The position numbers were made by a program, and so were the translations under genes. From Sutcliffiella horikoshii DSM 8719 (GTDB lineage Bacteria > Bacillota > Bacilli > Bacillales > Bacillaceae_I), in assembly GCA_001648575.1 (NCBI GenBank), contig LQXN01000064.1, forward strand, positions 310,001-374,000: a DNA stretch of 64,000 nucleotides, in the 5' to 3' direction. The notes under the pieces are model-generated. The model was given only the letters and a program-made list of their open reading frames with translations, ran no database searches and was not told the origin of the DNA. Within the stretch, counting starts at the first letter, position 1. Every line of letters starts with the position of its first letter. Shown here piece after piece: positions 46,265 through 55,572 of this stretch.

Positions 46265-48115
46265 ATGATTAATAAACTTCCAAATGCCTTCTCTGTTCCG
46301 GAAAACATACGGACAGATTTTTCAAAAAACAAAAGTAAGCTGGTTAAACGTTCCATCATGTTGCTGTTTGGACAAGTGAAGATCCACAAGGGAAATTCAC
46401 CTATTTTACTGGTCATTCCTTCTACTGATATCAATTTGCTGGCGTTGGGGATAACCTTGCAAAATGTAAGTAATTGTCACCTGATGATAGTGAAAAGTAT
46501 GACCCCGAAGACAGAAACCAAGATACAACGATATATCGCCCAATACAATATCCGTGGATTGATAGGCGTGGAGGAAAGGGAAAATAACGGGTATGAGTAT
46601 ATGTACAATGATCATTTTCATCCTCTCATAAACTATATAACAGAAAAATACATAGACACAACTGTACCAAATACCATCACAACGGAAGAAGATTATTGCC
46701 TCAAAGAAAATAAACCATCTGTGAAGTTTTTCATCAATAAAAACGATGCTGCATCTTTTTTACCAGTGCTTCTTTCCTTATTAAAAGTGTTGCCAACCCA
46801 AATCGAGCATAATCAGGAACCTTGGACAGCTGCGTCTGTGTCCGATACCTTCAAGGTTTCCATGATCACCCCTTTTAACCGTTTGGAACTGACAGGAGAA
46901 ACGAAGGATAAATGGGGGCTTAATGAACATGATTATGTATTTGTTCTGAATCCCGTCTCAGGGTCATTTCGTAAATGTGTGGTCTATGAAACGAAGAAGA
47001 AATTAGCTGCGGATGAAGTCGTCCTAAGTACAGGGGTCAAGAAGGATTTGTTCGGTACATCAGCTGCTGCCGAGCCCCTCCTTATCCAAAAGGCAGCAAG
47101 GTTTCCCGTTCACCATATTCAAACACAGAGCGCCAGTGATGTTCAGTTAAATCGTGTCATTGTATCGGAAAACTTGATGGATAAACTGAAGAGGACCGAA
47201 TCGCCCTATATCGAATTAATGAATCCCCATACCGGAGGATCCTTTGATTTTCATATTTCCCAGTTAGCTCACCAGCCTGGTCTAACGGACGACAAAACGA
47301 TCAAGCTGAACTACATACAAAGACAGTACTTGGATTATGAACAACCACCAGATTTCATCCCTCCCACCGTCTTGAAGGATCTTTGTCAGAATTTGAATTT
47401 GACAGAGACCGAACAACTTTTACTAAATGGTACATACGGGGAAGGAAACGTTTTGGAACGGATAAGCTATCAGGAATCGCTTCAGCTTAAAAAAGTATTG
47501 AAAAAGGCCGGATATTATCATACATTCATGTATCCTGTTAACCATTATTATAAGGAAATTAAGAAGCTATCCTTAAAAAAGCGCATCACCAACAAACTGC
47601 TTACTGTTTTCATCGGGAACAAGCAACTTTCATTAAAGGTAATCAGGCCATATACATCAGATGAAACAAGCAACATCATCCGCCTAACGAAAAGCACCAT
47701 GACCCTGCTTGGAATTGAAGAGGCCGATACGGTAATCTTATCTTACCGCAACAAAACCGCCAAAGCGCAAGTACTGGAGATGGATGATCTGGAGTTGATT
47801 AAAGAAACCAACATCATGTCTTCTAGCAGCATGATGAATATATCCGTTGCCGTTCCTTCAACCATCAGGACCCACCTGGGGTTGAACAATATCGGCAAAG
47901 TCATCTTAGTGGAACGCGATATGACCTTTCTTTTGAAAAAGAATTGGAACATTCAATTTGTGCCGATCATAGCGGTCATGTTCACCGTTTTGTCTGTGTC
48001 CATTTTCACTACATGGACACGAATCTTATTGCTCCTGTTTTTCGTCCCTTTATCCATGTATGTTACGCTATCAAGAGTTCGTTATAGCATCTCCAATAAA
48101 AAACAGAACCAATAA
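46265..48115 (+). CDS. Unknown tail-anchored protein with barrel-like repeats, first gene of the ligase operon
   Basis: 616 residues; no family recognised with certainty. An N-terminal 160 residues of Rossmann-like strand/helix pattern (ILLVIPSTDINLLALGITLQ). Three later segments repeat a pattern resembling double-psi or AbrB-like barrels: LELTGETKDKWGLNEHDYVF, RVIVSENLMDKL, and RLTKSTMTLLGIEEADTVIL followed by VPSTIRTHLGLNNIGKVILV. The C-terminus has two membrane helices (residues about 557-577 and 581-598), then a basic tail, so the bulk is cytosolic. GAGGTGG before the ATG. Starts only 64 bases from divergent folC. May be a scaffold or substrate carrier for the downstream ligases. Confidence 0.8.
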   Translation: MINKLPNAFSVPENIRTDFSKNKSKLVKRSIMLLFGQVKIHKGNSPILLVIPSTDINLLALGITLQNVSNCHLMIVKSMTPKTETKIQRYIAQYNIRGLIGVEERENNGYEYMYNDHFHPLINYITEKYIDTTVPNTITTEEDYCLKENKPSVKFFINKNDAASFLPVLLSLLKVLPTQIEHNQEPWTAASVSDTFKVSMITPFNRLELTGETKDKWGLNEHDYVFVLNPVSGSFRKCVVYETKKKLAADEVVLSTGVKKDLFGTSAAAEPLLIQKAARFPVHHIQTQSASDVQLNRVIVSENLMDKLKRTESPYIELMNPHTGGSFDFHISQLAHQPGLTDDKTIKLNYIQRQYLDYEQPPDFIPPTVLKDLCQNLNLTETEQLLLNGTYGEGNVLERISYQESLQLKKVLKKAGYYHTFMYPVNHYYKEIKKLSLKKRITNKLLTVFIGNKQLSLKVIRPYTSDETSNIIRLTKSTMTLLGIEEADTVILSYRNKTAKAQVLEMDDLELIKETNIMSSSSMMNISVAVPSTIRTHLGLNNIGKVILVERDMTFLLKKNWNIQFVPIIAVMFTVLSVSIFTTWTRILLLLFFVPLSMYVTLSRVRYSISNKKQNQ

Positions 48116-48134
48116 CTAAAAGGATGGACCACTC

Positions 48135-48791
48135 ATGAATTTTAACCTATGGGAAAGAACATTCATAGAAGAAAGCTTCATAGGAAATCAAGAAGGCTTT
48201 CATTATATCCAAGGCGACCTGCCGATTCTCTTATCTGCACCCCACAGCGTAACCCAGATACGAAACGGGAAAGAAAAACAGGGAGAATTCCTGACAGGCC
48301 CAATGGTCATGCATCTTCAACAACATCTAAACTGCCATGCCATCTTTAAAACGAAAAATATGATGGATGATGCCAATTATGACCCTAAAAGCACGTATCG
48401 TGATTTTATAAAAAGGAAAGTTGCGAAACATGCCATTTCCTTTCTATTGGATTTTCATATTATGGCTCCATCCAGACCATATAATATCGACCTTGGCACA
48501 GGTAGAGGCAATAACCTCCGACACCGGGAAGGTCCGAGGATTGTAAACCATATACAAAAGATCCTATTAGACCATGACATCAATCAAGTGCTAATTGACA
48601 ATATCTTTACCGCCGGCTACCCATACACTGTATCTGCAGATGTTTCAAAAAGCTGCAATATTTTCTGTTTGCAAATTGAAATGAATTGGAAGTTACTTGA
48701 TGGGGCTTCAGATTCCATTTACTTTGAGAAGATTCTTAAAGCAATGGAGTTAATCATACACTATCTCGCATCAATGGAGGACCAAACATGA
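48135..48791 (+). CDS. N-formylglutamate amidohydrolase-like protein
   Basis: 218 residues. The fold is suggested by ILLSAPHSVTQIRNG at the N-terminus, LLDFHIMAPSRPYNIDLGTG in the middle, RGNNLRHREG, and CLQIEMNWKLL near the end. These match the HutG/N-formylglutamate amidohydrolase superfamily, zinc enzymes that hydrolyse N-acyl-amino acids. His and Asp ligands are kept. In this operon it could process a glutamyl or N-acyl product made by the ligases. 19 bases after the previous gene; overlaps the next by 4 bases. Confidence 0.75.
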   Translation: MNFNLWERTFIEESFIGNQEGFHYIQGDLPILLSAPHSVTQIRNGKEKQGEFLTGPMVMHLQQHLNCHAIFKTKNMMDDANYDPKSTYRDFIKRKVAKHAISFLLDFHIMAPSRPYNIDLGTGRGNNLRHREGPRIVNHIQKILLDHDINQVLIDNIFTAGYPYTVSADVSKSCNIFCLQIEMNWKLLDGASDSIYFEKILKAMELIIHYLASMEDQT

Positions 48792-49699
48792 CTCATTTAC
48801 TATGTTGGATCATTTATAACGGAAACCTTCCCGAGCAAAAATTCATCGAGCTTGCGGAATGGTTTGATACGGAAGCGAAGAAACATAATATCTCTACTAA
48901 GCTCCTGAAAAATAATGACCTGTTTCCAGCCGTGAAGGATGGGAGAGCAACATTGGAAGGAATTCATAAAAATAGTGAACTGCCAGATTTCGTTTTTTTT
49001 CTTGATAAAGATGTGTTACTTGCACGCCACCTAGAGAAAATGGGGATTCCTGTCTATAACAGCGCTTCCTGCATTGAAATATGTGATAACAAATCACTCA
49101 CATTTCAAACCCTTTCAGATCACGGGATACCAATGCCAAAAACCCTTTTAGCTCCAATGGTCTTTCATTCTCATGAGAATCTAGAACCCTTTTACCATGC
49201 TGCAGAAATTCTAGGTTTTCCGCTTGTAGTAAAAGAAGCATATGGATCATTTGGAATGCAGGTTTATTTGATTCATACAATAGAAGAATTGCTTGTGAAA
49301 GTAAAAGAAATAGGGAACCGACCTTTTCTGCTGCAAAAATTCATCTCTTCTAGCAAAGGCAAAGATATCCGCTTGAATGTCGTTGGTGACGAGGTGGTTG
49401 CCTCGATGATGCGAATATCAGAAACGGATTTCCGGGCTAACGTGAGTAATGGCGGAAGAATGCTAAAGTATGAACCGACCGCATTGGAAAAAGAAGTCGC
49501 AATCCGAAGCGCAAAATTTGTAGGGGCTGATTTCGCCGGGGTAGATCTCCTATTTGCTGAGGACGGCTCCCCGCTTGTTTGTGAAATAAACTCCAATGCC
49601 CATATCAAAAATATCTTTGATTGCACCGGGATCAACGTTGCGACGTATATCGTCCCGCATATTTTACAGAAGTGGAAAGAGACCCAACATGAAAACTAA
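48788..49699 (+). CDS. RimK-like ATP-grasp ligase 1
   Basis: 303 residues. N-terminal alpha/beta domain, then ATP-grasp: FPLVVKEAYGSFGMQVYLI, LLQKFISSSKGKDIRLNVVG, ADFAGVDLLFAEDGSPLVCEINSN in three pieces, ending with the Mg-binding E-I-N. The closest classes are RimK, LysX and CofF-type amino-acid ligases, which add Glu or similar to an amine or carboxyl. Metal and nucleotide residues are intact, so it looks active. ATGA overlap with upstream gene; 11-base overlap with the next. Confidence 0.88.
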   Translation: MTHLLCWIIYNGNLPEQKFIELAEWFDTEAKKHNISTKLLKNNDLFPAVKDGRATLEGIHKNSELPDFVFFLDKDVLLARHLEKMGIPVYNSASCIEICDNKSLTFQTLSDHGIPMPKTLLAPMVFHSHENLEPFYHAAEILGFPLVVKEAYGSFGMQVYLIHTIEELLVKVKEIGNRPFLLQKFISSSKGKDIRLNVVGDEVVASMMRISETDFRANVSNGGRMLKYEPTALEKEVAIRSAKFVGADFAGVDLLFAEDGSPLVCEINSNAHIKNIFDCTGINVATYIVPHILQKWKETQHEN

Positions 49700-50570
49700 A
49701 GGGTGGCTTATTTACGAAGCAGAACACGCCAAAAAGAATAGGGCTTTTATTGAATGGTTTTTGGATGAAGCAAGGGAGTTGGATATTGAACTCGACTTCA
49801 TCTTGCAAACAAGTATTTCCTTTGGTGTTCGAAATAATGAGTTGGCTATTTTATTGGATGGTGCACAACTGATGGAAGCACCGGACTTTGTCATCATGAG
49901 GAATATTGATCCACTTTTTAATGAGCAGCTAGAATGCCTGGGGATACCTTGCTTCAACTCCCACCTCGTTTCTGTTATCTGCAATGATAAAGCCAAAACC
50001 CATCAATACTTGGCAGGCCAAGGGGTTCCGATGTTGGATACATTTTTCATGACAGCTGACGAACTCCTTACTGGAAACCTCCCCCTTCCTTTCCCATTTG
50101 TCATTAAAACGAGGACCGGAAGAGGCGGCGGTGACGTTTTTATGGTGGAGGATTCCGATCAATTGCAAGCGGTACATGCCGAACTATCCGCTCGTTCCAT
50201 CATCCTTCAACCACTTGCAGGGTCTCTCGGTAAAGACTTGCGAGTGTATGTATTGGGAACGGAAATCGTTGGAGCTGTGCTTCGTTCCAATCAGACGAGT
50301 TTCAAAGCCAATTTCACACTTGGCGGACAGGCAGAAGCTTATATACTCAATGAGTGGGAACTTACTGTCGTAAACAAGATCATTCAGCAGTTTGATTTTG
50401 GGCTTGTGGGCATTGATTTTTTATTTGATGAAAATGGCTGTTTGCTTTTTAATGAAATAGAAGATGTTGTCGGCTGCCGGACATTATGCCTGACAAGCGA
50501 CATCAATATTGTAAAAAGGTACTTGGAATTCATTTTACAAAAGCTTGCAACAGGAGAGACATTCACATGA
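49689..50570 (+). CDS. RimK-like ATP-grasp ligase 2, altered metal site
   Basis: 293 residues. Same fold as the preceding gene but only distantly similar. PFVIKTRTGRGGGDVFMVED (ATP-binding Lys and glycine loop), QPLAGSLGKDLRVYVLG, FGLVGIDFLFDENGCLLF. The terminal metal motif reads NEIEDVVGCRTL, where RimK-like enzymes typically have E-x-N; here the Asn position is Glu. ATG 49689 overlaps the previous stop; an in-frame longer start lies inside the previous gene and is rejected. Likely acts with ligase 1 or on a different acceptor. Confidence 0.85.
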   Translation: MKTKGWLIYEAEHAKKNRAFIEWFLDEARELDIELDFILQTSISFGVRNNELAILLDGAQLMEAPDFVIMRNIDPLFNEQLECLGIPCFNSHLVSVICNDKAKTHQYLAGQGVPMLDTFFMTADELLTGNLPLPFPFVIKTRTGRGGGDVFMVEDSDQLQAVHAELSARSIILQPLAGSLGKDLRVYVLGTEIVGAVLRSNQTSFKANFTLGGQAEAYILNEWELTVVNKIIQQFDFGLVGIDFLFDENGCLLFNEIEDVVGCRTLCLTSDINIVKRYLEFILQKLATGETFT

Positions 50571-51901
50571 CATTTCAAACCATGAAAGAAGCTGTACCAT
50601 ATATCTACTCCTCGCTGCTTAAAGCAAAACCTTTTCAAAACGAGGAAAATGATGCGCTGACACGGGCTCCGTATTTAACAAAGGAACTACTGACCGCACT
50701 AGATCTACTTCCTGCAAAAGAAAAGGTGATCCTTGTTACAGGTAGTAAGGGGAAAGGCTCCACATCTCGGATGATGGCAGCCATCCTCCGAAAGTTGGGT
50801 TTAAAGGTTGGATTATTCACCTCTCCTCATCTGATTGATTATAATGAGCGGATCCGGGTGAATGGAAAAGCGATTTCTGATGAAGCGTTCCTCACCTATT
50901 TGAATCAGCATGCACCTGTCATCGATAGGATTACAGCTTCCATCGAAAACCCCCAACATTATCTGGGGCCGACTGGAATCCTGCTATCTGTGGCACTTGC
51001 CCACTTCCAACAAGAAGCAACCGACATCAATGTCATAGAAATTGGCCGCGGCGGCACATATGATGATACGAATGTATTGGAAAATAAATGGGCCGTACTG
51101 TCGAAGGTCATGGAAGAACATCTAGGGTTCCTAGGGCAGTCATTGGAGGATATTGTTCGGCATAAAGTTGGGATCATGAAAGAGTGTACAGACTATGCTG
51201 TGATTGGTAGACAGTCTGAGGAAGCGATGGAAATGATCCATAGTTTGGTTGTTGAATCAGCTGCATTTTTTGGTACAGATTACGTGCCTTCTAATATATC
51301 AACAAGTTTGTCAGGAAGTACTTTTACATTACAGACCATGTTTGGTAGATATGATGATTTTTCGCTCCCATTATTGGGATCCTTCCAAGTGGAAAATGCA
51401 GCACTTGCGATTCAAGCCTGTGAAACTGTAGTGGGGAGAGGACTGCCCGATGACTTACTGAAAGAGGCATTAAGTGAGTTAAGATGGCCAGGCAGACTAG
51501 AGGTTGTTGCAGAAGACCCGACTGTCGTGTTGGATGGGTCCATAAACCGCGTCTCCGCAGTTTATTTAAAAGAAATCTTACCACTCGTAGATGCCAGGAA
51601 GGTCGCCACCATTATCGCCGTTCCTGAAAATAAAGATTACGAAGGGGTCATCAAGGTTTGCAGTGAGTTTTCGGACATTTTAGTTGTGACAACCCCTGAT
51701 AACTCGCACAAGACATTTCCCTCAGATGCACATGCTGTTGCCCGGAAGTACCACACTGGCGCAATGGAAGTAGGCTTCCTTTCAGAGGCAGTAAAACTGG
51801 TGCGGAATTGTTCGCCTACTCTCATCTTCATTGTTGGAACACAGTCGATGATCGGCAGTGCCAAGGAGATTTGGAAGGATTCATTGATGGATATCGGATA
51901 A
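50567..51901 (+). CDS. Divergent FolC/Mur-type amide ligase
   Basis: 444 residues. P-loop ILVTGSKGKGSTSRMMAAIL, TSPHLIDYNERIRVNG, EIGRGGTYDDTNV, and HKVGIMKEC with the Lys kept. The FolC motif DGAHN is replaced by VLDGSINRVSA, so it is not an ordinary folate enzyme, and a true folC is present 4 kb away. CAGGAGAG 8 bases before ATG 50567, ATGA overlap with ligase 2. Predicted to form an amide bond, perhaps gamma-glutamyl or peptide, in a non-folate product. Confidence 0.87.
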   Translation: MTFQTMKEAVPYIYSSLLKAKPFQNEENDALTRAPYLTKELLTALDLLPAKEKVILVTGSKGKGSTSRMMAAILRKLGLKVGLFTSPHLIDYNERIRVNGKAISDEAFLTYLNQHAPVIDRITASIENPQHYLGPTGILLSVALAHFQQEATDINVIEIGRGGTYDDTNVLENKWAVLSKVMEEHLGFLGQSLEDIVRHKVGIMKECTDYAVIGRQSEEAMEMIHSLVVESAAFFGTDYVPSNISTSLSGSTFTLQTMFGRYDDFSLPLLGSFQVENAALAIQACETVVGRGLPDDLLKEALSELRWPGRLEVVAEDPTVVLDGSINRVSAVYLKEILPLVDARKVATIIAVPENKDYEGVIKVCSEFSDILVVTTPDNSHKTFPSDAHAVARKYHTGAMEVGFLSEAVKLVRNCSPTLIFIVGTQSMIGSAKEIWKDSLMDIG

Positions 51902-51906
51902 ATATG

Positions 51907-51960
51907 CGCTTCGGCTGCCTCTTAAGCTTGATGGAGAGGTGTTGCCGGAGCGTTTTTTTT
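51907..51960 (+). terminator. Terminator of the ATP-grasp/Mur-ligase operon
   Basis: Long stem built from CGCTTCGGC and GCCTCT paired with AGAGG and GCCGGAGCG (51907-51922 / 51935-51952), small internal loops, then TTTTTTTT (51953-51960). Confidence 0.85.
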
Positions 51961-52018
51961 GTTGGTTGGTAGTTTGGGGATTTTTTTTTTGGGGATTGTG
52001 GGAGTTTGGGGGATTCGC

Positions 52019-52119
52019 GGGTTCTATGGGAAATCGATGGGATTTATGGGTTCTATGAGATTTGCGGGTTCTATGAGGTTTGCGGGTTCTATGGGATTTA
52101 TGGGTTCAATGGAATTTGC
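52019..52119. repeat. 18-bp tandem repeat array downstream of the ligase operon
   Basis: Four near-identical units of GGGTTCTATGAGATTTGC (52048, 52066, 52084, 52102) plus degenerate units before. In the plus frame they read GSMRFA-like repeats, but there is no ribosome site, so I do not call a gene. The remaining gap to 52268 holds a second set of about 21-base units (CCTTCTAACTTTC core, about 52163-52223) and an ATTTCCC-rich tract. Confidence 0.75.
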
Positions 52120-52268
52120 GGCTTCTTTATTTCCCAGATTTAATTCTCAATTTCCCAACCAACCTTCTAACTTTCAGGCTCATCCTTCTAACTTTCGGTG
52201 TCCATATTCTAACTTTCACCGGCTCTATTCTTCAATTCAGGCAAATTCCCCGATACCTCTAAACAACT

Positions 52269-52314
52269 AAAAAAATCCCTGGCGACCACCTATGATAAGG
52301 ACGGCCACCAAAGA
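52269..52314 (-). terminator. Terminator after valS
   Basis: 12-bp stem with G-U pairs (TCTTTGGTGGCC at 52303-52314 on the minus strand with GGTCGCCAGGGA at 52276-52287), then TTTTTTT (52269-52275). Confidence 0.82.
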
Positions 52315-52333
52315 TCTCTTTTACAAAAAGCCC

Positions 52334-54982
52334 TTATCCCTTCAACTCATCAATGCGAGCTTGAACGGCATCACGCTTTTCTACATAATCTTGCTCTTTC
52401 GCTTTCTCTTCTTCTATGACATTTGCAGGTGCTTTCGCGATGAAACCTTGGTTAGAAAGCTTCTTCTGCACGCGCTCTACTTCTTTATCAAGTTTCGCAA
52501 GTTCCTTGTTCAGACGGGCGATTTCTTCGTCAATATTAATCAACCCTAAAAGAGGAAGAATCAATTCCGCCCCAGTTACAACTGCTGTCATCGCCTTCTC
52601 GCCGCCATTTAAAGCAACATCTGTACCAATCAACAACTCACTTGGATTACAGAAACGCTCAAGGTAAGAACGGTTGTTTTCCAGTTTCCCGGCAATCTCA
52701 GAAGTTTTCGCTTTTACAAGCAATTTAACCTGCTTGCTCATCGGCGTGTTCACTTCTGCACGGACATTACGAACGCTGCGGATGATGTCCACAAGTAAAC
52801 GCATATCCGCTGCCGCTTCCTTGTCTGTCAGATCCTCGCGAACTTCCGGCCATTTAGCACACGTGATGGACTCGCCTTCATGAGGAAGCTGCTGCCAGAT
52901 CTCTTCAGTAATGAATGGCATGAACGGATGCAACAGGCGCATCGTGTTATCCAATACGTAAGCCAAAATAGAACGCGTTGTCTTTTTCGCCGCTTCATCT
53001 TCGCTGTACAATGGAATTTTCGCCATTTCGATATACCAGTCACAGAAATCATCCCAGATGAAGTTGTAAAGGGCACGGCCCACTTCACCGAACTCATACT
53101 TCTCAGCAAGCTTGGTTACTGTCTCGATCGTTTCGTTCAAGCGAGTCAGGATCCACTTGTCTGCTACCGACTTCTCACCGCTCAAGTCGATATCCTCGAA
53201 CTTCATGTCACCCATATTCATCAAGGCAAAACGGGAAGCGTTCCAGATCTTATTCGCAAAGTTCCAAGTCGACTCCACTTTTTCATAGCTGAAGCGCAGG
53301 TCCTGACCTGGTGAGCTTCCGGTAGATAGGAAGTAACGCAGGGAATCCGCTCCGTACTTTTCAATAACATCCATCGGATCCACACCGTTTCCAAGGGACT
53401 TACTCATCTTGCGCCCTTCCTCGTCACGAACAAGTCCGTGGATCAGAACATCTTTAAATGGACGCTCGCCAGTGAACTCAAGTCCCTGGAAGATCATACG
53501 GGAAACCCAGAAAGCAATGATATCATAGCCGGTAACCAGGCAATCTGTCGGGTAGAAACGTTGATAATCCGGCGATTCTGTTTCCGGCCAGCCCATTGTG
53601 GAGAACGGCCATAACGCTGAACTGAACCATGTATCAAGAACGTCTGTATCCTGCTCCCAATTTTCGATATCTTCCGGTGGATTATGGTCAACATGGATTT
53701 CTCCAGTTTCTTTGTTATACCAAGCAGGAATTCGGTGGCCCCACCATAGCTGACGGGAGATACACCAGTCGCGGATATTTTCCATCCAGCGCATGTAGGT
53801 GTTCTCAAAGCGATTCGGTACGAAATTAACCTTGTCTTCTTGGGACTGAAGGTCGATCGCCTTATCCGCAAGCGGCTGCATCTTAACGAACCATTGTGTG
53901 GAAAGATACGGTTCAACAACCGCTCCGCTTCGCTCACTGTGACCAACGGAATGCAAATGCTCTTCAATTTTGAAAAGAACGCCACTTTCCTGCAAGTCTT
54001 TTACAAGCTGCTTACGGCATTCAAAGCGATCCATACCATTGTATTTGCCGGCTTTTTCGTTCATGCTGCCGTCTTCGTGCATAACAAGGATGCGCTCCAA
54101 GTTATGACGGTTTCCAATTTCAAAGTCGTTCGGATCATGAGCAGGAGTGATTTTAACTGCACCGGAACCGAATTCCATGTCTACATAATCATCGGCAACG
54201 ATCGGGATTTCACGGCCAGTGATAGGCAGGGTTACCATTTTTCCGATCAGGTGCTTGTAGCGCTCATCTTCCGGATGAACCGCAACCGCAGAATCCCCAA
54301 GCATTGTTTCTGGGCGTGTTGTCGCGATTTCAATGGAACCGGAACCATCTGTCAGAGGGTATCTCATATGATAGAAGGCACCTTGAACATCTTGGTGAAT
54401 TACCTCGATATCAGAAAGAGCCGTTTTAGTGGCTGGATCCCAGTTGATGATATATTCGCCACGGTAGATAAGGCCTTTTTTATATAGCGTTACGAAAACT
54501 TCGTTTACTGCTTTGGAAAGCCCTTCATCCAATGTGAAACGCTCACGGCTGTAATCAAGGCCAAGGCCAAGCTTGGACCATTGTTCTCTGATATGCTTTG
54601 CGTATTCGTCTTTCCACTTCCACGATTCTTCCATGAACTTTTCGCGGCCAAGCTCATAACGGTTGATTCCTTGATTGCGAAGCTTTTCATCTACTTTCGC
54701 TTGCGTCGCGATTCCTGCGTGGTCCATACCAGGTAACCATAGAACGTCAAAGCCTTGCATGCGCTTCATGCGGGTGATGATGTCTTGCAGGGTGGTGTCC
54801 CATGCGTGGCCCAGGTGAAGGCGTCCCGTTACGTTTGGTGGCGGGATAACGATGGTGTATGGTGTTTTGTCCTGGTCGTTCGTCGCTTCAAAAAAGCGGC
54901 CGTCCAGCCAGTATTGATAACGGTTTTTTTCAATTGTTTGTGGATCGTATTTGGTCGGAAGGTTTACTTCATTCATTTCCAT
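52334..54982 (-). CDS. valS: Valyl-tRNA synthetase
   Basis: 882 residues. Class I signatures: [19 protein letters not shown] (HIGH) near residue 46 and KMSKSLGNG (KMSKS) near 525, editing domain between them ([19 protein letters not shown]), C-terminal coiled coil. ATG 54982 with AGGAGG 7 bases upstream. Controlled by the upstream T-box; a palindromic repeat lies between T-box and start. Confidence 0.98.
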   Translation of the reverse strand: MEMNEVNLPTKYDPQTIEKNRYQYWLDGRFFEATNDQDKTPYTIVIPPPNVTGRLHLGHAWDTTLQDIITRMKRMQGFDVLWLPGMDHAGIATQAKVDEKLRNQGINRYELGREKFMEESWKWKDEYAKHIREQWSKLGLGLDYSRERFTLDEGLSKAVNEVFVTLYKKGLIYRGEYIINWDPATKTALSDIEVIHQDVQGAFYHMRYPLTDGSGSIEIATTRPETMLGDSAVAVHPEDERYKHLIGKMVTLPITGREIPIVADDYVDMEFGSGAVKITPAHDPNDFEIGNRHNLERILVMHEDGSMNEKAGKYNGMDRFECRKQLVKDLQESGVLFKIEEHLHSVGHSERSGAVVEPYLSTQWFVKMQPLADKAIDLQSQEDKVNFVPNRFENTYMRWMENIRDWCISRQLWWGHRIPAWYNKETGEIHVDHNPPEDIENWEQDTDVLDTWFSSALWPFSTMGWPETESPDYQRFYPTDCLVTGYDIIAFWVSRMIFQGLEFTGERPFKDVLIHGLVRDEEGRKMSKSLGNGVDPMDVIEKYGADSLRYFLSTGSSPGQDLRFSYEKVESTWNFANKIWNASRFALMNMGDMKFEDIDLSGEKSVADKWILTRLNETIETVTKLAEKYEFGEVGRALYNFIWDDFCDWYIEMAKIPLYSEDEAAKKTTRSILAYVLDNTMRLLHPFMPFITEEIWQQLPHEGESITCAKWPEVREDLTDKEAAADMRLLVDIIRSVRNVRAEVNTPMSKQVKLLVKAKTSEIAGKLENNRSYLERFCNPSELLIGTDVALNGGEKAMTAVVTGAELILPLLGLINIDEEIARLNKELAKLDKEVERVQKKLSNQGFIAKAPANVIEEEKAKEQDYVEKRDAVQARIDELKG

Positions 54983-55044
54983 CCTGATTCCTCCTGTTCT
55001 CTTATAGAAAATGGTTCTGTATAGCACCTGTAAAAGCAGTATCT

Positions 55045-55172
55045 AGCTGGTGATTGGAGCACAAGGCGAAGACTCCGGCGGGAGGTAGCGGTAGACTTGA
55101 GACCCCTGAAGCGTTGTGAGGAGGCTCAAGCACCGCCCCGCGGAAAGCGAAGCCTGGTGCGGAAATCAACAG
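55045..55172. repeat. Palindromic element, copy D, within the valS 5' UTR
   Basis: GC-rich imperfect palindrome with ends GCTGGTGATT and AATCAACAGC, related to copies A-C but closer to copy E. Lies just past the T-box terminator T-run, about 60 bases before the valS start, so every full-length valS mRNA carries it. Confidence 0.82.
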
Positions 55173-55193
55173 CGGTGTAAACAAAACCAAAAT

Positions 55194-55475
55194 AAAAAAC
55201 TCCCTTCATCCAAATAAAAGGACGAAAGGAGTTAAGTTTCGCGGTACCACCTTTTTTTACAGGGGAAAAATAAATACACTACACCCTGTACACTCAAATC
55301 TGTTAACGGCTCTCCACCGGTTTCAACTACTGAACATATGTGTTCGCTGAAACTACTCGAGGGCGACTTTCCAATCCGACTTTCCTGAGATACCTTTCAG
55401 CTGATGGTTTCCCTCTCTAAAGGAGCCAGGCATTGTACTCTTCCCTGTCACTGTATTTAATCGTTATCTTATTAC
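55194..55475 (-). ncRNA. T-box leader of valS
   Basis: The T-box sequence GGTGGTACCGCG is at 55240-55251 (minus). The terminator stem AACTCCTTTCGTCC (55220-55233) pairs with GGATGAAGGGAGTT (55198-55211) and is followed by TTTTTTATTTT. Upstream: stem I with AGAGAGGGAAACC and a candidate specifier GTC (Val) at 55365-55367 in GGAAAGTCGCCC. Uncharged tRNA-Val binding would stabilise the antiterminator. The specifier assignment is less certain than the T-box itself. Confidence 0.95.
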
Positions 55476-55481
55476 CTTACT

Positions 55482-55511
55482 ATGTTACATAAAGGATATG
55501 CTAATAGTCAA
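55482..55511 (-). promoter_or_regulatory. Sigma-A promoter of the valS T-box leader
   Basis: TTGACT (55506-55511), 18-base spacer, TAACAT (55482-55487) on the minus strand, immediately upstream of the leader. Confidence 0.7.
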
Positions 55512-55572
55512 TAAGCTTCTCCAATTTTTTATTAAGTTATGCAGAAAAATAAATAATTGTTACGAATTGGGC

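Noticed and set aside
51959-52270. Open frame of 103 codons with GSMRFAGSM repeats
   Set aside because: No ribosome site, starts in a T-run, and is simply the tandem array read in frame; treated as repeat DNA.
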